20,000 bases of DNA from Prorocentrum cordatum. Its lineage: Eukaryota > Sar > Dinophyceae > Prorocentrales > Prorocentraceae. The stretch is taken from contig CAUYUJ010004710.1 in the NCBI GenBank assembly GCA_963575745.1, positions 1-20,000 on the forward strand. Reading direction: 5' to 3'. The notes beneath the pieces were generated by a model. That model saw only the letters and a list, made by a program, of their open reading frames with translations. It was not told the origin of the DNA and did not search any database. Made by a program: the position numbers and the translations under genes. Shown piece after piece: positions 1 to 8,173 of the stretch (position 1 is the first letter of the stretch; each line of letters begins with the position of its first letter).

Positions 1-1031
1 GGGTGGAGCTAGTAACTCGTAGAGCTTCCCTTAGCAAGTTATTGCTGGAAGCTAAGAGTAATTCCGGCGCGCTGGAGAGCTAGTTGGCAAGAAAAATCTC
101 GACGGAACTTTTGGTGACTTTTGCTCGGTTGAAAATTTGGTTCTCCAAATTTGACCATTCGAAAGAGCTCTAGTATTTTTTTCCGTGATATTCGATCTTA
201 TTCCCGCTCTCCATCTTGATCTCAGCTCGATCGGGTGAATATTACTATCGAAAAGCACGGTGGCGGGATCGGCCGTTTTGAGTCATCTTGATATACGCTG
301 ACGGTTTTCTGAACATATCTCGAGCTCTAGAGCAGCTACAGAGCTGGTAAGCACAGCTAATGCATGCAGAATGATCAGGCGCGTTCGCCTGTTGAACCCA
401 GAGGTCTGAACTCGGTCTGCTAGCCGAGCTAGGTCCGCAAACCTATTCGTATTATTCGAGTCAACTTGATACGCGTTGTCGGTATTTTCTACTTAACTCG
501 AGCTGTAGGGCAGCTACAGTGCTGGTAAGCACCCTATCGCACTCAGAATCATCAGGCGCGTTCGCCTGTTGAATCCAGAGGTCTGAACTCGGTCTGCTAG
601 CCGAGCTAGGTCCGCAAACCTATTCGTATTATTCGAGTCAACTTGATACGCGTTGTCGGTATTTTCTACTTAACTCGAGCTGTAGGCCAGCTACAGTGCT
701 GGTAAGCACACCTACCGCACTCAGAATCATCAGGCGCGTTCGCCTATTGAATCCAGAGCTCTGAACTCGATCTCTTGCGCAATCCAGAATCACGAAACTG
801 TTCGTATTCTTCCAGTCATCTTGAGAGCTACTGTCGGCGTTCTGCACTTAATTCGGGCTGTAGGGAGGCTGCAGGGCGGGTAATCACAGGAATCGATTCG
901 GAGACATCAGACGCGTCCGTCTGTCGCATTCAGAGGTATGAACTCGGTCTGATACTCGAGTTCGGTTGAAAAACTATTCGTTCTCGGAATGTTGGTAGGT
1001 GCTGTCGGTTTTCTCAACTTAAGTCGAGTTA
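1..1031. repeat. Satellite array, left partial higher-order repeat
   Basis: Partial higher-order repeat cut by the window edge. It opens with ctcgtagagcttcc (16-29), the reverse complement of the ggaagctctacgag that starts the complete units. Next comes an AT-richer block (about 85-280) that recurs at about 1445-1645, 2785-2985, 3935-4130 and 5345-5545. From about 280 there are tandem monomers: the landmark agtcatcttga / agtcaacttga recurs at about 280, 458, 635 and 812, a period of 177-178 bp. Monomers share the segments gaactcggtctgctagccg and caggcgcgttcgcctg. Short open frames here are shadows of the repeat, and I see no gene. Confidence 0.85.
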
Positions 1032-1049
1032 GGAAGCTCTACGAGTCCC

Positions 1050-1083
1050 CCGGCGGTAACAAAGGTTGACGGTTTACCGCCGG
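1050..1083. other. Conserved hairpin module, a/t stem type
   Basis: Perfect 10-bp inverted repeat ccggcggtaa (1050-1059) / ttaccgccgg (1074-1083) with a 14-nt spacer containing aaaggttgacgg. This is the reference copy of the module that punctuates the satellite. Confidence 0.85.
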
Positions 1084-1389
1084 CGCCCAGTTGGTCGACC
1101 CGGCCAGAAAGGACAAAGTGATAACTTTTGGGTGGTTGTGCAATTTTTTGAAAGATATTTGACAATTCATTTTGAGAAAGCAGATTTTTCGCACCTGTAA
1201 ACGACTATGAGAGACTCTCTGTCTTAGTATGAGCTCTGTAGGCGCAGTTTTACCATCAAAACACTTGGAGGAACCATCTGCATGTCGACACGAAAAAACA
1301 ACAATTTTTCTCTTTTTCAGGAATGCTTCTCAGGGCTCTCTCTTTCGACTCCAATCACTCTTACGCGTGAAATGAGCTCTACGAGGTTC

Positions 1390-1422
1390 CCGGCGGTGAC
1401 CAGGTTGACGGTTCACCGCCGG
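1390..1422. other. Conserved hairpin module, g/c stem type
   Basis: Arms ccggcggtga (1390-1399) and tcaccgccgg (1413-1422) pair perfectly. Relative to the a/t type, the left arm changes a to g and the right arm makes the matching t to c change, so pairing is kept. The spacer contains caggttgacggt. Confidence 0.85.
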
Positions 1423-2391
1423 CGCCAGTTCCGAAGCGCTGGAGAGCTAGTTGGCAAGAAAAATCTCGACGGAACTTTTGGTGACTTTTGCTCGGTTGAA
1501 AATTTTGTTCTCAAAATTTGACCATTCGTTAGAGCTCTAGTATTTTTTCCCGTGATATTCGATTTCATTCCCGCTCGCCATCTTGATCTCAGCTCGATCG
1601 GGTGAATATTACTATCGAAAAGCACTGTGGCGGGAACGGCCGTTTCGAGTCATCTTGATATGCGCTGACGGTTTTCTGAACATAACTCGAGCTCTAGGGC
1701 AGCTACAGAGCTGGTAAACACAGCTAATGCATGCAGAATGATCAGGCGCGTTCGCCTGTTGAACCCAGAGGTCTGAACTCGGCCTGCTAGCCGAGCTAGG
1801 TCCGCAAACCTGTTCGTATTATTCGAGTCATCTTGACAGGAACTCTCGGTTTTTTTTTGCACTTAACTCGAGCTGTAGGGCAGCTTCAGAGCTGATATTT
1901 ACAGGCACTAATTCAGAATCATCAGTTGCGTTTGTCTGTCGAATCCAGAGCTCTGAACTCGGTCTGCTGCCCGATCTAGAATCGCGAAACTATTCGTATC
2001 GTTCGAGTCGCTTGCGAGATGCTGTCGGTTCTCTGGACTTAACTCGGGCTGTAGGGGGGCTGCATGGCTGCTAATCACTGAAATCGATTCGAAGACACCA
2101 GGCGCGTTCGTCTGTCGAATACAGAGCTCTCAACTCTGTCTGCTGCCCGAACTAGGTCCGCGAAACTATACCTATTGTTCGAGTCTTCCTGAGAGGTGCT
2201 GTCGGTTTTCTGAACTTAACTCGGGCTGTAGGGGGGCTGCAGGGTTGGTAATGACAGAAGCCGTTTCGCAGACATCAGACGCGTCCGTCTGTCGCATTCA
2301 GAGGTCGAAAACTATTCACTATAAGTCAGATTGTTGGTAAGTGCTGTTTGTTTTCTCAACTTAAGTCGAGTTAGGAAGCTCTACGAGTCTC

Positions 2392-2425
2392 CCGGCGGTA
2401 ACCAAGGTTGACGGTTTACCGCCGG
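2392..2425. other. Conserved hairpin module, a/t stem type
   Basis: Arms ccggcggtaa (2392-2401) and ttaccgccgg (2416-2425) pair perfectly over 10 bp. Confidence 0.85.
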
Positions 2426-2727
2426 CGCCCAGTTGGTCGACCCGGCGAGAAAGGACAATGTGGCAACTTTTGGGTGGTTTTGCAAAATTTTGAAAGATAT
2501 TTGACCATTTATTTTGAAAAAGCAAAATTTTACGCCGAGCATTGGCATATGAACTCCTTTCTGACAGCAGCTCAGCTCTCTCGATGCATTTTTGCATGAG
2601 TTGACTTCCGGGAACTGAGCGACTATTGAAAAAAATGAAATTTGAAGATTTTCGAAAAATCTCGTTTTTTTTTCATTCTGTGTCGATTCTCTGCATTCTT
2701 ACTAGTGAGAGGAGCTCTACGAGGTTC

Positions 2728-2760
2728 CCGGCGATGACCAGGTTGACGGTTCACCGCTGG
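2728..2760. other. Hairpin module, g/c type, decayed stem
   Basis: Arms ccggcgatga (2728-2737) and tcaccgctgg (2751-2760). Two stem positions no longer form Watson-Crick pairs (one G-T, one A-C), so this copy shows that the stem is not absolutely required. Confidence 0.75.
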
Positions 2761-3775
2761 CGCCAGTTCTGGGGAGCTGGAGAGCTAGTTGGCAAGAAAA
2801 ATCTCGACGGACCTTTTGGTGACTTTTGGTCGGTTGAAAATTTTGTTCTCGAAATTTGACCATTCGTTAGAGCTCTAGTATTTTTTCCCGTGATATTCGA
2901 TCTTATTCCCGCTCGCCATCTTGATCTCAGCTCGATCGGGTAACTTTGAAGGCCAAAAAGCAGGCGGGCGGGAACGGCCGTTTCGAGTCATCTTGATACG
3001 CGCTGTCGGTTTTCTCAAGATAACTCGAGCTGCAGGAGAACTACTGAGCTGGTCAGCACAGCTAATGCATTCAGAATGATCAGGCGCGTTCGCCTGTTGA
3101 ATCCAGAGGTCTGAACTCGGTCTGCTAGCCGCGCTAGGGTCGCAAACCTATTCGTATTATTCGAGTCATTGTAGCAGACGCTCTCGGTTTTTCGTACTTA
3201 ACTCGATGTGTAGGGCAGCCACAGAGCTGATAATCACAGAAATCGATTGAGAATTATCAGGCGCGTTCGTCTGTTGAATCAAGAGCTCTGAACTCGGCCT
3301 GTTCCCCGAGCTAGGTTCGCGAACCTATTGGTGTTGTTCGAGTCATCTTGAGAAGTGCTCTCGGTTTTCTGTACTTAAATTCTGCTGGGGGAGGGCTACA
3401 GTGCTGCTGGTCACAGGAGTCGATTTCGAGAATCAGGCGCGTCCGTTCGTCGAACCGAGAGCTCGGAACTCGGTCTGCTGCTCGAACGAGATCCGCGAAA
3501 CTGTTGTATTATTCGAGTCATCCTGAGAGGTACTCTCGTTTTCTGCACTTAACTCAGGCTGTATGGGGGGCTGCAGAGCTGGTAATCACAGGAATCGATC
3601 CGCAGACATCAGACGCGTCCGCTGTCGCATTCAGAGGTCTGAACTCGGTTTCATACTCGAGCTCGATTGGAAAACTGTTCGTTTGTTTTGTTAGAGTCAT
3701 CTTGAGAGGTCTATAATCGCTTGGGCTGAAAAACTAGTCGTTCTCTGAAATTCTTTTCCACATTATATATTGTCA

Positions 3776-3877
3776 GGAAGCTCTACGAGTCCCCCGGCGG
3801 TAAGAAAGGTTGACGGTTTACCGCCGGCGCCCAGTTGGCAAGAAAAATCTCGACGGAACTTAACTCGTAGAGCTTCC
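3776..3877. repeat. 14-bp inverted landmark pair
   Basis: ggaagctctacgag (3776-3789) and its exact reverse complement ctcgtagagcttcc (3864-3877) flank about 75 bp that include a hairpin module. This may be a relic of a small terminal-inverted-repeat element or an inversion junction. I see no open reading frame and no clear target duplication. Confidence 0.6.
3794..3827. other. Conserved hairpin module, a/t stem type
   Basis: Perfect 10-bp stem (3794-3803 / 3818-3827). The spacer begins gaaaggttgacgg. This subtype is identical to the site that received the LINE and serves as the empty-site reference. Confidence 0.85.
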
Positions 3878-5085
3878 CTTAGCAAGTTATTGCTGGAAGC
3901 TTGAGAGTAATTCCGGAGCGCTGGAGAGCTAGTTGGCAAGAAAAATCTCGACGGACCTTTTGCTGACTTTTGGTCGGTTGAAAATTTTGTTCTCGAAATT
4001 TGACCATTCGTTAGAGCTCTAGTATTTTTTCCCGTGATATTCGATCTTATTCCTGCTCGCCATCTTGATCTGAGCTCGATCGGGTAACTTTGAAGGCCAA
4101 AAAGCGTCCCAGCGGGAACGGCCGTTTCGAGTCATCTTGATACGCGTTGTCGGTATTTTGTTCTTAACTCGAGCTTTAGGGCAGCTACAGAGCTGGTAAG
4201 CACACCTATCGCATTCAGAATTAGCAGGCGCGTTCGCTCGTTGAATCCAGAGGTCTGAACTCGGTCTGATAGTCGAGCTAGGTCCGCAAACCTATTCGTA
4301 TTATTCGAGTCGTCTCCACAGACGCTCTCGGTTTTCTGTACTTAACTCGAGCTGTAGGCAGCTACAGAGCTGGTAAGCACGCCTATCGCATTCAGAATTA
4401 TGAGGCGCGTTCGCCTGTCGAATCGAGAGGTCTGAAATCGGTCTGCTAGCCGAGCTAGGTCCGCAAACCTATTCGTATTATTCGAGTCGTCTTGACAGAC
4501 GCTCTCGGTTTTATGTACTTAACTCGAGCTGTAGGGCAGCTACAGGGCTCATTGTCACAGATATTGATGGGGAATCATCAGTCGCGTTCGTATATTGAAC
4601 CGAGAGGTCTGAACTCGGCCTGCTGCCCGAGCTAGGTTCGCGAAACTATTCGTATTGTCCGAATCATCTTGAGGCGTGCTCTCAATTTTCTGCACTCCAC
4701 TCGTGCTGGGGGAGTGCTACAGTGCTGCGGGTCACAGATATCGATTTGCACACATCAGGCGCGTCTGTTGGTCGATTCCAGAGCTCGGAACTCGGTCTGC
4801 TGCTCGAACTAGGTCCGCGAAGCTATTCTATTATTCGAGTCAATACTGTCGGTTTTCTGCACTCAACTCGGGCTGTAGGGGAGCTGCAGGGCTGGGAATC
4901 ACATGAGTGGATTCGCAGACATCAGACGCGCCCGCCTGTCGTATTCAGAGGTCTGAACTCGGTTCGATACTCGAACTGGGTTGCGAAACTGTTTCGTTTT
5001 TTGTTAGAGTCATCTTGAGAGGTCTGAAATCGCTTGGGCTGAAACACTAGTCGTTCTTTGGATTTTTTCACGCTATATACTGTCA

Positions 5086-5298
5086 GGAAGCTCTACGAGT
5101 CCCCCGGCGGTAAGAAAGGTTGACGGTTTACCGCCGGCGCCCAGTTTGGTGACTTTTGCTCGGTTGAAAATTTCGTTCTCGAAATTTGACCATTCGTTAG
5201 AGCTCTAGTATTTTTCCCGTGATATTCGATCTTATTCCCGCTCGCCATCTTGATCTCAGCTCGATCGGGTGAATATTACTGTAACTCGTAGAGCTTCC
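5086..5298. repeat. 14-bp inverted landmark pair
   Basis: ggaagctctacgag (5086-5099) and ctcgtagagcttcc (5285-5298) are exact reverse complements about 185 bp apart, enclosing a hairpin module and a piece of the AT-richer block. The same right-hand landmark occurs at 16-29 with its partner outside the window. Confidence 0.6.
5104..5137. other. Conserved hairpin module, a/t stem type
   Basis: Perfect 10-bp stem (5104-5113 / 5128-5137) with the same gaaaggttgacgg spacer as the copy at 3794. Confidence 0.85.
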
Positions 5299-6537
5299 CT
5301 TAGCAAGTTATTGCTGGAAGCTTGAGAGTAATTCCGGAGCGCTGGAGAGCTAGTTGGCAAGAAAAATCTCGACGGACCTTTTGCTGACTTTTGGTCGGTT
5401 GAAAATCACGTTCTCGAAATTCAACCATTCGTTAGAGCTCTAGTATTTTTTCCCGTGATATTCGATCTTATTCCCGCTCGCCATCTTGATCTCAGCTCGA
5501 TCGGGTACCTTTTACTGCCAAAAAGCGTCCCGGCGGGAACGGCCGTTTCGAGTCATCTTGATACGCGTTGTCGGTATTTTGTTCTCAGCTCGAGCTGTAG
5601 GGCAGCTACAGAGCTGGTAAGCACACCTATCGCATTCAGAATTATCAGGCGCGTTCGCCTGTCGAATCCAGAGGTCTGAACTCGGTCTGCTAGCCGAGCT
5701 AGGTCCGCAAACCTATTCGTATTATTCGAGTCATCTTGACAGACGCTCTCGGTTTTCTGTACTTCACTCGAGCTCCAAGGCAGCTACAGAGCTGGTAAGC
5801 ACACATATCGCATTCAGAATTATCAGGCGCGTTTGCCTGTTGAATCGAGAGGTCTCAACTCGGTCTGCTAGCCGAGCTAGGTCCGCAAACCTATTCGTAG
5901 TATTCGAGTCGTCTTGACAGAAGCTCTCGGTTTTCTGTACTTAACTCGAGCTGTAGGGCAGCTACAGGGCTCATTGTCACATAGATCGATGGGGAACCAT
6001 CAGTCGCGTTCGTCTATTGAACCGAGAGCCCTGAACTCGGCCTGCTGCCCGAGCTAGGTTTGCGAAACTATTCGTATTGTTCGAATTATCTTGAGGCGTG
6101 CTCTCAATTTTCTGCACTCAACTCGTGCTGGGGGAGGGCTACAGTGCTGCGGGTCAGATATATCGATTTGCACACATCAGGCGCGTCTGTTGGTAGATTC
6201 CAGAGCTCGGAACTCGGTCTGCTGCTCGAACTAGGTCCGCGAAGCTATTCTATTATTCGAGTCGATACTGTCGGTTTTCTGCACTCAACTCGGGCTGTAG
6301 GGGAGCTGCAGGGCTGGGAATTACACGAGTGGATTCGCAGACATCAGACGCGCCCGCCTGTCGCATTCAGAGGTCTGAACTCGGTTCGATACTCGAACTG
6401 GATTGCGAAACTGTTTGTTCTTTGGTTAAAGTCATCTTGAGAGGTCTGAAATCGCTTGGGCTGAAAAACTAGTCGTTCTTTGGAGTTTTTTTTCCACACT
6501 ATATACTGTCAGGAAGCTCTACGAGTCCCCCGGCGGT

Positions 6538-6549
6538 AAGAAAGGTTGA
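6538..6549 (+). repeat. LINE target-site duplication, 5' copy
   Basis: The 12-mer aagaaaggttga occurs immediately before the element and again after its A-rich tail (12750-12761). Removing 6550-12761 restores a hairpin module identical to the intact copies at 3794 and 5104, so the duplication and the 5' boundary are well supported. Confidence 0.85.
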
Positions 6550-7102
6550 GGAAGCGGAGCTTACCTCCCGTTCTCCCTCGGCCTTGCCCCGCCGGGGGGC
6601 TCTCTCGAGCTGCATTGTGCAGTAGGGAGTTGGGTTCCACATACTGTACACTCTTCCGCACACATCTTGGACAGCCTGCGGCCCCTCTGCTGGCATCAGG
6701 CTCCTGATTGAACTGGTTACTGGGAGGCAACGCCCTGCTGGTACGAGTGGAGCACGCATACGTCTGCATCTGCTTTTGTTCTTGGGAGCGTGCCTTCTTC
6801 CATTTTTGCTCTCGTCCATTATTCATTCCACGTGTGCGAGTTGAGTATTGTTGTATCGTCTGTGCAGTCACGAACAGCTTCGGAGAGCCAGCAGGAGGGT
6901 GGAACGTCTTATATCCTCTCGGAGAGCCTAGCTGTGTTTGGGATCGATTCTTTGCAGATCTGGAAGACTTCTATTGGGAGGATTACTGTCGCCTAGAGTG
7001 TTGCATATTTCGTCGTTCCCGACCTTATCGACACTACTCGCATCGTTCTTGGTGTCTCTGTAAGTTCAAGAAGGGTCGTTTCGCCAGTTCTTTCCAGAAG
7101 AA
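6550..7102 (+). promoter_or_regulatory. LINE 5' UTR / presumed internal promoter region
   Basis: 553 bases between the 5' element boundary and the ORF1 ATG. As in other full-length LINEs it should hold the internal promoter, but I recognise no specific promoter motif. A near-repeat cggagagcc occurs twice (about 6881 and 6919). Several open frames overlap here on both strands (for example plus-strand 6708-7136 and minus-strand 6499-6871). They cross the element boundary or overlap ORF1 in another frame and show no domain, so they are not called. Transcription from here is inference. Confidence 0.55.
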
Positions 7103-8173
7103 ATGGAGGTTGACGGTCAGGGTAGCAAGAGGATGAAGACGGATATGGAGGAGGAGGAGAAGGTGGACAAGACGGGAGGTGACATTCGTGATCAAAAGGC
7201 CATGAGAGAGAAAATTCTGAGTCTTCAAAAAGATGAGAGTTTGCGATTGTTCATGCAGATGTCCTTTCAGAATCATGATGAGTCGAAGGCCGCCTCGGTG
7301 GCCACTGACGTGCGTATTAGTAGTATGGATCAACGTCTCGGGGTCCAGACAGAGAAACTCACGGCCATTGAGAAGAAACAGCAGGAGCAGGAGATTAGGC
7401 TTAAGAACTTGGAGACCCTGGCCAGCCAGGATACTGCTTCGATTGGATCCTCTAACTCTACGATAGCAGCCCCGAGATTTGCAGGACGAACATCGACGGC
7501 AAAATTTACTCCTACATATGTAGAATTGTACGGATGGGTCCAGGACTGGTCGAATCGCACGAGTAGGGAACTTACGATGATCGACGATACGGATGCCTGC
7601 ACACTACTCCAGAACACCCTGGGTCTATTGAAAGCGGATAACGAGCAGTTACACGGTCAAGTGGATGTGGTCAGCTCTGAGAAACTTGCCAGATCGAAAC
7701 CGATGACGGGGAATATCAAGATTAGATTTAAGGTTGGGGCAGGGAGTGAAGTGGTCTATGCTGTACAGCGCGCTCTCACACGTATAAATGATGACGAATC
7801 GCTTAACCACGCCTTTTACACCAAGGTGAAGTCGAAGGTGTCTCGTTTGAGAGTTCGTGCAGAGGTCCCAGACGAGAAGATCCCACACAATCAAGCAGTT
7901 GGCCGATTTTATGGTGTCTGGAGCAGGAAGCACCCCACCATCTTCCTCAAAGGATCGACTGGATACGGAAAGTCGCCGTCCACGATGTACTCTGACCCCG
8001 TTGAGGGGAAGCGGAGCTTGCTGGCCGAGTATCAGGCGGCCAGCTTCGGGGGATCTGGGCAGTGGCGAGTTATCCCAGCAGCTTGGACGTCTTTCGCCCA
8101 GAGGCACGGCATCACCATGACGGCGACAGAGCTCGAGGAGCTAGTCACGGACTCCAGGGCTGCTTCTCAGTGA
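7103..8173 (+). CDS. LINE ORF1 protein (nucleic-acid-binding chaperone-like, RRM-like fold)
   Basis: 356-residue protein, probably the RNA-binding ORF1p that coats the element RNA. The ATG at 7103 has an A at -3 and G at +4. The N-terminus is charged, with GSKRMK near residue 7 and an acidic run near 15-20. Residues about 72-108 show heptad-like spacing rich in Gln, Glu, Lys and Leu, so a trimeric coiled coil is plausible. Residues about 135-255 look like an RRM-type beta-alpha-beta-beta-alpha-beta region: strand YVELYGWV (139-146), a helix around 164-184, strand NIKIRF (204-209), then a helix to about 228. This order (coiled coil, RRM) matches L1-type ORF1 proteins, but the RRM call rests on pattern only. 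I see no zinc knuckle (CCHC). ORF1 ends at a lone UGA in frame with ORF2. Confidence 0.8.
   Translation: MEVDGQGSKRMKTDMEEEEKVDKTGGDIRDQKAMREKILSLQKDESLRLFMQMSFQNHDESKAASVATDVRISSMDQRLGVQTEKLTAIEKKQQEQEIRLKNLETLASQDTASIGSSNSTIAAPRFAGRTSTAKFTPTYVELYGWVQDWSNRTSRELTMIDDTDACTLLQNTLGLLKADNEQLHGQVDVVSSEKLARSKPMTGNIKIRFKVGAGSEVVYAVQRALTRINDDESLNHAFYTKVKSKVSRLRVRAEVPDEKIPHNQAVGRFYGVWSRKHPTIFLKGSTGYGKSPSTMYSDPVEGKRSLLAEYQAASFGGSGQWRVIPAAWTSFAQRHGITMTATELEELVTDSRAASQ
8171..8173 (+). promoter_or_regulatory. In-frame UGA between ORF1 and ORF2, candidate readthrough codon
   Basis: The context is cag tga cgc. After the UGA the same frame stays open for 1506 codons to 12694. A weak 5-bp stem (gcgga 8183-8187 with tccgc 8199-8203) lies 10 nt downstream. 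No in-frame ATG occurs between 8174 and 8335, although endonuclease motifs start at about 8204. Either ribosomes read through here, or a single substitution has broken a fused ORF in this copy. Confidence 0.55.

Larger units (their letters stand above)
1032..2373. repeat. Satellite higher-order repeat unit, about 1.34 kb
   Basis: A complete unit running from one ggaagctctacgag landmark (1032-1045) to the next (2374). Order: hairpin module (1050-1083); a block of about 290 bp (about 1090-1380) containing ggacaaagtgataac and gaaagatatttgac; a second hairpin module with a g/c variant stem (1390-1422); the AT-richer block (about 1440-1645); then about four 177-bp monomers with gagtc landmarks at 1647, 1825, 2005 and 2181. 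The monomers are clearly diverged from each other, while equivalent positions in neighbouring higher-order units look closer. That is the usual sign of higher-order amplification. Confidence 0.85.
2374..3775. repeat. Satellite higher-order repeat unit, about 1.40 kb
   Basis: Same order as the preceding unit: landmark ggaagctctacgag, hairpin module (2392-2425), a shorter and diverged second block (about 2430-2710), a decayed g/c-variant hairpin module (2728-2760), the AT-richer block (about 2765-2985), then 177-bp monomers to about 3740. The unit closes with an AT-rich stretch (cattatatattgtc) just before the next landmark. That AT-rich closing segment also precedes the landmarks at 5086 and 6512, but not those at 1032 and 2374. 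No gene seen. Confidence 0.85.
3776..5085. repeat. Satellite higher-order repeat unit, rearranged, about 1.31 kb
   Basis: Starts with ggaagctctacgag (3776-3789) and a hairpin module (3794-3827). The second block and second hairpin seen in the two preceding units are missing. Instead a short piece of the AT-richer block (ggcaagaaaaatctcgacgg, about 3837) is cut by the inverted landmark ctcgtagagcttcc (3864-3877), then begins again at about 3933. The direct repeat of ggcaagaaaaatctcgacgg on both sides suggests a recombination or insertion junction. 177-bp monomers fill the rest. No gene seen. Confidence 0.8.
5086..6549. repeat. Satellite higher-order repeat unit, interrupted by the LINE
   Basis: Landmark at 5086-5099, hairpin module at 5104-5137, then a fragment of the AT-richer block that ends at the inverted landmark ctcgtagagcttcc (5285-5298). 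A full AT-richer block follows (about 5345-5545), then 177-bp monomers to about 6490. The next landmark (6512-6525) opens another unit, whose hairpin module is split by the retrotransposon after 6549. No gene seen. Confidence 0.8.

Noticed and set aside
3348-6440. Plus-strand frames of about 75-126 residues with shared peptide segments
   Set aside because: They follow the 177-bp satellite monomers, break at variable points and have no domain; the shared peptides reflect shared DNA.
1-6549. CRISPR-like array of repeats and spacers
   Set aside because: Monomers are contiguous 177-bp satellite copies with gradual divergence, not short identical repeats separated by unique spacers.
6499-6871. 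Minus-strand frames across the left LINE boundary
   Set aside because: They cross the insertion junction into satellite, so they cannot be an old gene of either part.
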